7,746 nt of DNA. Origin: Scatomorpha merdavium (GTDB lineage Bacteria > Bacillota > Clostridia > Oscillospirales > Oscillospiraceae). Where the stretch lies: positions 1-7,746 of the forward strand of contig DVIJ01000012.1 of the NCBI GenBank assembly GCA_018711415.1, written 5' to 3'. Under the pieces are notes generated by a model that had not been told where the DNA came from, ran no database searches, and worked only from the letters and a program-made list of their open reading frames with translations. The position numbers and the translations under genes are program-made. Of this stretch, positions 1 through 4,134 are shown in pieces; the stretch's first letter is position 1, and every line of letters begins with the position of its first letter.

Positions 1-973
1 GGCAGATCACATCGTCAAAGTATTCGTCATACACATACGCCCACCAGGGATGAACGTTCTCCCTGGTCTTGGGGCGGGTATAGCAGGTGGAAAGAACGCG
101 GCCGCTCTCGAAGATCCTCTTGCAGATCCAGAGCGTTTTGTAGGCGCTGTCCGCTACCACGGTTTTGTGCTCGGGGTAATACTGGCATAATTCATCGCAC
201 AGAGGATCAAAGGCTGCGCTGTCGTGGACGTTGCCGGGAGTGACGTGAACACCAAGTACGAAACTATGCTTGTCACAGGCGGTATGCGCTTCGTAGGCAA
301 AGCATTTCCTGTGTTCTCCCTTGTGGAACACGCCGCTTTCCGGGTCGGTGGTGGATGTCACCGTTTCCTTCTCCTCTGGCGGCTTTTTGTCGCTGTCATC
401 CGGGAAAGGCTTTTTTCCGTGTCCTTCCCGGTCTCTGTTCACCTCATCGAACAGTTCTTTTGCATACCGCTTTGCCTGTTTGGGAACCGCCTTTTTGGCC
501 TGCTTTTTCAGATTGGCGCTTGCTTTAATATGGGTCCCATCCACGAAGATCGCTTCCGTGTCCAGATAGCCTTCCTCTGCGGCGGCTTTCAGCACCCACC
601 GGAACACATACTCCACCGTGCCGTGATTGAACCGGTGCTTGAAGTTGTAGCTCACCGTGGAGAAATGCGGCACCGCTTCGTTGAGCGGATATCCGATGAA
701 CCACCGGTATGCCAGGTTCATGCTCACCTCTTCCAGAGTTCGGCGGAGCGAAGGGATTCCGTAAATATGCTGGATCAGCACGATCTTGAACAGCACCACC
801 GGGTCGACGCTTGGTCTGCCGTTGTCCTCGCAGTACAGGTCCTCTACAAATTCGTAGATCCTCTTGAAGTCGACGGCTGCGTCGATCTTCCGCAGCAAGT
901 GATCCTTCGGGACCATTTCTTCCAAACTCACAAATTCAAGCTGCCCGCGATTTTCTGCGTTCTTTACCAGCAT
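1..973 (-). CDS. IS1182-family DDE transposase (partial, C-terminus off the left edge)
   Basis: This enzyme cuts and joins the ends of its insertion sequence. The frame is open for 324 codons, from ATG at 973 through base 1, with no stop or frameshift, so the copy looks intact as far as it can be seen. Residues 20-115 form the conserved N-terminal transposase domain (VPKDHLLRKID, then NGRPSVDPVVLFK and YGIPSLRRTLEEV). The first catalytic Asp is D145 in FVDGTHIKAS and the second is D275 in VVADSAYKT. The catalytic Glu should lie beyond the window. A Lys/Pro/Glu-rich stretch at about 155-205 sits between the two Asp motifs, as is common in Clostridial IS1182 proteins. An in-frame ATG at 1003 adds ten residues, but its GAGAGG lies only about 2 bp upstream. 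The ATG at 973 has a weak GGGGTG six bases upstream, and I prefer it slightly. The family call rests on remembered sequence features. Confidence 0.9.
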   Translation of the reverse strand, partial: MLVKNAENRGQLEFVSLEEMVPKDHLLRKIDAAVDFKRIYEFVEDLYCEDNGRPSVDPVVLFKIVLIQHIYGIPSLRRTLEEVSMNLAYRWFIGYPLNEAVPHFSTVSYNFKHRFNHGTVEYVFRWVLKAAAEEGYLDTEAIFVDGTHIKASANLKKQAKKAVPKQAKRYAKELFDEVNRDREGHGKKPFPDDSDKKPPEEKETVTSTTDPESGVFHKGEHRKCFAYEAHTACDKHSFVLGVHVTPGNVHDSAAFDPLCDELCQYYPEHKTVVADSAYKTLWICKRIFESGRVLSTCYTRPKTRENVHPWWAYVYDEYFDDVIC

Positions 974-1021
974 GTTTTTCACCCCAAACTCATTGTACCA
1001 CATTTCCTCTCTCTATACGAG

Positions 1022-1049
1022 AAAAAGGCCACCAGTTGGTGACCTTTTT
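1022..1049 (-). terminator. Terminator-like hairpin at the IS edge
   Basis: Arms 1022-1034 (AAAAAGGCCACCA) and 1037-1049 (TGGTGACCTTTTT) pair over 13 positions with one C/A mismatch at 1029/1042. Each arm ends in five A or T residues, so it can terminate transcription in both directions. On the minus strand it lies between hicB and the transposase. It would therefore stop read-through from hicB into the transposase and also serve as a distal hicB terminator. Insertion sequences often carry such shielding hairpins at their ends. Confidence 0.55.
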
Positions 1050-1129
1050 CGACAAAGGGGTTTGCGCTGCGCTGCGCGCCTCGGTTGCCCGCAAAAGCGG
1101 ACAATTCGACACTCCGCTCCGCGAGATGT

Positions 1130-1162
1130 ATTTTCGGCGACGTACACGCCGCCGCCGAAAAT
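1130..1162. repeat. Inverted repeat, 10-bp perfect stem
   Basis: Arms ATTTTCGGCG (1130-1139) and CGCCGAAAAT (1153-1162) are exact reverse complements around a 13-base loop. There is no adjoining T-run beyond the arm itself. It lies in non-coding DNA downstream of hicB. The A/T-ending, CG-rich stem resembles the palindromes at 1175-1196 and 6439-6467, which suggests a dispersed REP-like family more than a gene-specific terminator. Confidence 0.5.
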
Positions 1163-1174
1163 GATCGGATTCTA

Positions 1175-1196
1175 TTTCGCGGCTGCGGCCGCGAAA
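1175..1196. repeat. Inverted repeat, 9-bp perfect stem with 4-base loop
   Basis: TTTCGCGGC (1175-1183) and GCCGCGAAA (1188-1196) pair perfectly around the loop TGCG. It sits 12 bp from the preceding palindrome and 27 bp from the next one. It is non-coding, and neither flank has the T-run of an ordinary terminator. It shares the TTTCG/CGAAA stem base with two other hairpins in the window. Confidence 0.5.
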
Positions 1197-1222
1197 CTCT
1201 GCGAGGCTTTTTCGACAGACTG

Positions 1223-1244
1223 AAGCCGGACTCTTGTCCGGCTT
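1223..1244 (-). terminator. Hairpin overlapping the hicB stop codon; possible terminator
   Basis: AAGCCGGAC (1223-1231) and GTCCGGCTT (1236-1244) form a perfect 9-bp stem with loop TCTT. On the minus strand the stem begins within the hicB stop codon (TAA at 1245-1243). No T-run follows directly, so termination here is uncertain. The 3' arm (minus strand) could alternatively pair with AAGCC just downstream (GGCTT at 1206-1210 on plus), giving a competing fold. The better-formed stop for this transcript is the IS-edge hairpin at 1022-1049. Confidence 0.4.
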
Positions 1245-1611
1245 ACGCGCTTGTGACTCTGTTTTGCTCTGCGTCGTTTTTGGCGAGCAGATAGAGGCAA
1301 TACTGGTTCATGCTTATACCCTCACGCCGGGCGTGGAGCGCGAGGTCGCGGTGCAGCGACTTCGGTATCCTGAGCTTGAACTGCCCGGAATATTCGTCCT
1401 GCGGTTCCGGTATCTCGCAGCCGTCCTCGATTGCCGCCGCTAGCCATTCGCGCTTAGCGTCCTCGGCGTTTGCCGCGGCGCTCTCCACGCTCTCACCGGT
1501 CGTGAGACAGCCGCGCAGCTCGGGATAAGATGCGACGTAGCCGCCCTCGGCCTCGTCCGGGACTATCTCCAGACGATACGGCAGACCCATGTAATATTCA
1601 AGCGTTTTCAC
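1243..1611 (-). CDS. hicB: Solitary HicB-family antitoxin
   Basis: HicB proteins neutralise the small RNA-cleaving toxin HicA and usually repress their own promoter. From GTG at 1611 the product is 122 residues. Residues 5-65 (YYMGLPYRLEIV, EGGYVASYPELRGCLTTGES, NAEDAKREWLAAAIEDG) match the HicB-like partial RNase H fold. After the linker IPEPQDEYSGQF, residues 80-110 (KLRIPKSLHRDLALHARREG, then ISMNQYCLYLL) match a ribbon-helix-helix DNA-binding domain. I chose GTG 1611 because GCGAGG lies nine bases upstream (1621-1626) and family members typically begin near KTLEYY. The further starts, ATG 1641 and GTG 1650, lie at or next to the predicted transcription start and lack a binding site. No hicA is visible on either side: the 190 bp downstream has no suitable frame and the upstream neighbour is divergent. 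It is therefore either an orphan regulator or the survivor of a broken pair. Confidence 0.88.
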   Translation of the reverse strand: MKTLEYYMGLPYRLEIVPDEAEGGYVASYPELRGCLTTGESVESAAANAEDAKREWLAAAIEDGCEIPEPQDEYSGQFKLRIPKSLHRDLALHARREGISMNQYCLYLLAKNDAEQNRVTSA

Positions 1612-1646
1612 TGTTCTTCGCCTCGCTTTCAACTGCGACATCGGCA

Positions 1647-1687
1647 ACACCTCATATACATTATATGTGGTGTCACATACGGTGTCA
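1647..1687. promoter_or_regulatory. Putative HicB operator (27-bp palindrome plus extra half-site)
   Basis: Arms ACACCTCATATA (1647-1658) and TATATGTGGTGT (1662-1673) match at 11 of 12 positions around CAT. The outer half-site GGTGT recurs directly at 1681-1685, within the repeated heptamer GGTGTCA (1669-1675 and 1681-1687, 12-bp period). The element covers the -10 box, spacer, most of the -35 box and the predicted start site of the hicB promoter, so a bound protein would block RNA polymerase. Short repeated half-sites suit ribbon-helix-helix repressors. That HicB itself binds here is inference. Confidence 0.65.
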
Positions 1688-1688
1688 A
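1660..1688 (-). promoter_or_regulatory. Consensus vegetative-sigma promoter for hicB
   Basis: Read on the minus strand, TTGACA (1688-1683) is followed after exactly 17 bases by TATAAT (1665-1660), a perfect match to the consensus in both boxes and in spacing. Transcription should begin at about 1653. That leaves a leader of roughly 40 bases before GTG 1611 and makes the upstream GTG at 1650 effectively leaderless. Such a strong promoter is typical of a gene held down by its own repressor. Confidence 0.85.
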
Positions 1689-1697
1689 CTACTTTTT

Positions 1698-1702
1698 GGA
1701 GG
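1698..1702 (+). promoter_or_regulatory. Ribosome binding site that fixes the prgI-like start
   Basis: GGAGG lies eight bases before ATG at 1711. It shows that the start is 1711 and not the in-frame TTG at 1696, which would overlap the binding site. I see no convincing plus-strand promoter upstream. Confidence 0.8.
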
Positions 1703-1710
1703 AAGAAACC

Positions 1711-2106
1711 ATGCCATACATACCCGTACCCAAAGACCTCACGAGGGTCAAAACCAAGTTTCTGTTCAACCTCACAAAGCGCCAGCTCGTCTGCTTCGGC
1801 GGCGGGGCGCTGGTTGGGGTTCCGCTATTTTTCCTGCTCAAAGGGCCGCTGGGGAATTCGTCGGCGGCCATCTGCATGATCGTCGTCATGATGCCGTTCT
1901 TCCTCTTTGCTCTCTACGAGAAAAACGGCCTGCCGCTGGAGAAGTACCTGCTGTACTTTGTCCGGGCGTGCTTTATACGCCCAAAGCAGCGGCCTTACAT
2001 GACGAATAACTTCTATGCGGCCCTTGAGAAGCAGGACGAGCTAGACCGGGAGGTGCATAGAATCGTCCACCGCAAAACTTATGGCGTCTCGATGCCGGAC
2101 TCGTAG
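1711..2106 (+). CDS. PrgI-family conjugation protein, orphan, probably altered C-terminus
   Basis: PrgI-type proteins are small membrane components of type IV secretion machines in Gram-positive conjugative elements, usually encoded just before the VirB4-like ATPase. The 131-residue product starts MPYIPVPKDLTRVKTKFLFN, the classic family opening. The next conserved part is LTKRQLVCFG, followed by two membrane segments at about residues 27-45 and 49-65. The cytosolic part contains FIRPKQRPYMTNNFYAALE. After roughly residue 122 (HRIVHRKT) the sequence loses family character and reads through DNA that is antisense to the neighbouring lipoprotein gene, ending at 2106. The last 28 bases overlap that gene tail to tail. 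No virB4, virB6, relaxase or coupling protein is present, so this is a remnant of an integrative element. It may still be translated, but it has no obvious promoter and no partners in the window. Confidence 0.88.
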   Translation: MPYIPVPKDLTRVKTKFLFNLTKRQLVCFGGGALVGVPLFFLLKGPLGNSSAAICMIVVMMPFFLFALYEKNGLPLEKYLLYFVRACFIRPKQRPYMTNNFYAALEKQDELDREVHRIVHRKTYGVSMPDS

Positions 2107-3998
2107 GCCGCGATGTTCAGCGGCAGGCCGTCCTCGTAGGGGCGCGTCCTCGGCTCCGGGCCGAGGTATGTGCGCAGGAAGTCCCAGGCCGCCTCGGTAT
2201 TCCCGCACGCGCTCGTGACGGCGTAGCCGCCCATAAGCTCCGCGACGTATCGCCCCTGCTCGGAAAAGAGCGGCGTCAGCGCCACCTCGCCGCCGAGGTA
2301 GACCTTGAGGCTGGCAAAGTCCTCTATCGTGTATATGCCCGTCAGGCACACCGCCTGCCCGCCCTCGTAGAGCTCCGTGGGCCACTCGGCCGCAGAGGCG
2401 GCCACCTCGGGCAGCGTCGCGGCGTATTCCAGAAGCTCCGCGAAGTCTCCGTCCGTGAACCGGGCCGTGCCCGCGTCGTAGTCCGCGAAGTTCCCGAGCA
2501 GCAGGCCGTAGCGCAGGGCCATGTCCCTCGAGAGCTGCCGCCAGAACAGCGAGCCGAAGCCCGCAGCCCTCACCGCCGCGTCCGCCTCAGCGAGTGTCAG
2601 GCCCTCAGTCAGCGCAATGGTCTCCGGGTTGCCGCAGACGGCGACGAGGTAATAGCCCGTGGGTATGGAGTAGAGGTGCCCGTCCGTCTCGAGCGCCGCG
2701 AGCAGCGCGGGAAAGAGTTCGCCGCGCTCTATGTCCGGGTCGGCGTCCAGGAGCGGATAGAGGTCGAGCAGCAGGCCCGCGGCGGCGTAGCGCTCGGCGG
2801 GCAGGCCCGTGAGGTCGAGGATGTCCGGCATGTTACCCGCGCCTATCTCGGTTATGAGCGCGTCAATTCCAATTTCGGAGTAGTCGCGCAGGCTTATTTT
2901 CACGTCCGGGCTGCGCTGGTTGAAGGCCGACACGGCCGGCGCCGCCGCGCCCGGCTCGAGCGTCGCCAGCGTCAGCGTCTCCACCTCTCGCTCCTCCGCC
3001 GGGTACAGGCGGTACCAGGCACTGCTGCTTTCGCTGCTGCCTGTCCAGCCGTTGAAGATGAAGGAGCCGTCGTCCAGCGCGCAGGGCAGGGATATCCTGT
3101 AAAGGCCGAGGGACAGCACGTCAAAGAGTTCCTCGCGCTCGCCGGTCTCGAGGTCGAGGCCGTAGACGCTCTGTTCCTCCGTCGAATACGGCAGGAGGTA
3201 GAGGTCGTATCCGCCGCCGCCGTCGAAGACGCCCCAGTTCTCGTAGAAGCGCAGCTCCTCGCCGCCGGGCTTCCAGATGCGCAGGCCGCGGCGGGTGACG
3301 TCGCTGTCGCCCTCGGCGGCGCTGTAGAGCACCAGCTCGCCATGCGCGTCCAGCGCCAAGTTCACGAACTGCTCCGTCGGCTCGCTGTGCAGCACCTCCA
3401 TCGTCTCGAGGTCGATGAGCCGGAATTCCTCGAAGGTGCAGACGCCCAGCCTGCCGTAGTCGTCGGGCTGGTATGTGGTCAGCCATGCGTCTTCCGGAAA
3501 GCCGAAGTCCTGCAGAGTATATTCCTCCAGCCCGCCCGAGGGCGCGCGGCTGACTATCACATGGGCGTCCTCGCGCACATAGCTGGCCCAGAGCCTTCCC
3601 TCAGGGTCGAGGTGGACGTTGCTGAGACGCAGGCCCTCAAGTTCCGGATATTCTGTTTTCTCTCCGCCATCCACGGGTACGGCGTAGTAGGTGTTATAGT
3701 AGTCCCGGCTGCCGTCCTGCACCGGATGACGGACGCGCATGACCATGAGGCCGCGCTCTATCGCGGCTATGCTCTCGCCCTCCGGAAGTTCGAGAGGCGT
3801 GAGCTCATAGCCCAGCTCCACCGTCTCCTGCTCCGGCCCGCCGCACGCGGACAGCAGGAGCAGGATGGCAAGGCAAAATGTCGAAAGCTTCTTCCTCCAC
3901 GTATTCGGGCGCCGCCTTTCATCCTCGAGTTCAGTTATTTTCTGGATCCTCCGCCGCGCATATGAGATCTGCGATACTATGCGCAAAAACACGGTCAA
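2079..3998 (-). CDS. Extracellular solute-binding lipoprotein, probably C-terminally truncated
   Basis: Solute-binding proteins capture a ligand outside the membrane for an ABC importer; no permease or ATPase is nearby and the substrate is unknown. The 639-residue frame contains a signal peptide with lipobox LLSAC, the lipidated Cys being residue 52. Residues about 60-340 are rich in short strands (LDPEGRLWASYV, LDAHGELVLYS, YGLDLETGERE) and look like a beta-propeller. Residues about 340-639 match the family-1 binding fold: LTLATLEPGAAAPAVSAFNQ, then MPDILDL and HLYSIPTGYY. The start is unresolved. In frame, only TTG 3998, GTG 3992 and TTG 3986 precede the lipobox, giving an overlong n-region. 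An out-of-frame ATG at 3922 would give a normal signal peptide if one base were shifted between 3922 and about 3895. The protein stops at NIAAYESGIETP, where relatives usually continue for tens of residues, next to the prgI-like fragment. Confidence 0.82.
   Translation of the reverse strand: MTVFLRIVSQISYARRRIQKITELEDERRRPNTWRKKLSTFCLAILLLLSACGGPEQETVELGYELTPLELPEGESIAAIERGLMVMRVRHPVQDGSRDYYNTYYAVPVDGGEKTEYPELEGLRLSNVHLDPEGRLWASYVREDAHVIVSRAPSGGLEEYTLQDFGFPEDAWLTTYQPDDYGRLGVCTFEEFRLIDLETMEVLHSEPTEQFVNLALDAHGELVLYSAAEGDSDVTRRGLRIWKPGGEELRFYENWGVFDGGGGYDLYLLPYSTEEQSVYGLDLETGEREELFDVLSLGLYRISLPCALDDGSFIFNGWTGSSESSSAWYRLYPAEEREVETLTLATLEPGAAAPAVSAFNQRSPDVKISLRDYSEIGIDALITEIGAGNMPDILDLTGLPAERYAAAGLLLDLYPLLDADPDIERGELFPALLAALETDGHLYSIPTGYYLVAVCGNPETIALTEGLTLAEADAAVRAAGFGSLFWRQLSRDMALRYGLLLGNFADYDAGTARFTDGDFAELLEYAATLPEVAASAAEWPTELYEGGQAVCLTGIYTIEDFASLKVYLGGEVALTPLFSEQGRYVAELMGGYAVTSACGNTEAAWDFLRTYLGPEPRTRPYEDGLPLNIAAYESGIETP
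3971..3998 (-). promoter_or_regulatory. Weak candidate promoter for the lipoprotein gene
   Basis: On the minus strand TTGACC (3998-3993) is followed after 16 bases by TATCGC (3976-3971). The -35 matches 5 of 6 positions and the -10 only 3 of 6. If real, it starts transcription near 3964 and rules out the TTG 3998 start, supporting a later start such as ATG 3922 with a frameshift. The rest of the 136-bp gap (3999-4134) is AT-richer; apart from the terminator I see nothing definite in it. Confidence 0.25.
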
Positions 3999-4090
3999 TG
4001 CCGCTTGGTTTGTATATTTGGACGTTGAAGTAATAGCGATTATTTCCAGTATGCGTCATATTTTGCAGCCGGCGCGTGGGTTTGGGGCGC

Positions 4091-4127
4091 AAAAAAAGGA
4101 AGGGGCGGCGGGCCCCTTCCTTTTTTT
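4091..4127 (-). terminator. Strong intrinsic terminator of the SLH-protein gene
   Basis: Arms 4091-4106 (seven A then GGAAGGGGC) and 4112-4127 (GCCCCTTCC then seven T) are perfect reverse complements: a 16-bp stem with a 5-base loop. It starts 8 bp past the SLH gene stop codon, and on the minus strand it ends in seven U. The symmetrical A and T tracts would also let it act on plus-strand transcripts. Confidence 0.92.
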
Positions 4128-4134
4128 CTCTTTT

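Larger units (their letters stand above)
1..1054 (-). mobile_element. Partial IS1182-family insertion sequence (upstream end)
   Basis: The transposase reading frame and its short upstream region form one end of an insertion sequence whose other end lies beyond the left edge. The outer boundary is a guess. I place it just after the hairpin at 1022-1049, at the end of the motif CTTTTTCGACA (1044-1054), because DNA beyond that has a different, palindrome-rich character. The terminal inverted repeat and the target duplication cannot be confirmed because the partner end is not visible. The same 11-bp motif recurs at 1207-1217, so the true end could instead lie further right. Confidence 0.6.
1044..1217. 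repeat. 11-bp direct repeat CTTTTTCGACA (1044-1054 and 1207-1217)
   Basis: The motif CTTTTTCGACA occurs twice in the same orientation, 163 bp apart, with partial similarity continuing for a few bases. The first copy abuts the IS hairpin and the second abuts the hicB downstream hairpin. The DNA between holds no plausible gene; it contains two perfect palindromes and GC-rich simple sequence around 1060-1080 (GCGCTGCGCTGCGCGC). The repeats may be IS-end-related sequences or edges of a small non-coding element. Confidence 0.4.

Noticed and set aside
224..1042. Plus-strand open frame of 272 codons
   Set aside because: Antisense to the transposase, whose conserved motifs are clear on the minus strand; it even reads through the IS-edge hairpin.
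1631..1650. Longer hicB starts at GTG 1650 and ATG 1641
   Set aside because: They fall at or within about a dozen bases of the predicted transcription start and lack a ribosome binding site; GTG 1611 has one and fits the family N-terminus.
1690..1710. Plus-strand promoter for the prgI-like gene in the hicB operator
   Set aside because: AT-rich hexamers are present in the palindrome, but no -35 and -10 pair with sensible spacing matches better than chance.
1689..1889. Minus-strand small frame opposite prgI
   Set aside because: Mirror of the prgI-like coding sequence, with no binding site; the prgI frame carries clear family motifs.
2676..3965. Long plus-strand open frame of 429 codons
   Set aside because: It lies entirely antisense to the lipoprotein gene, has an Arg/Ala/Val-heavy composition typical of GC-rich shadow frames, and shows no domain or ribosome binding site.
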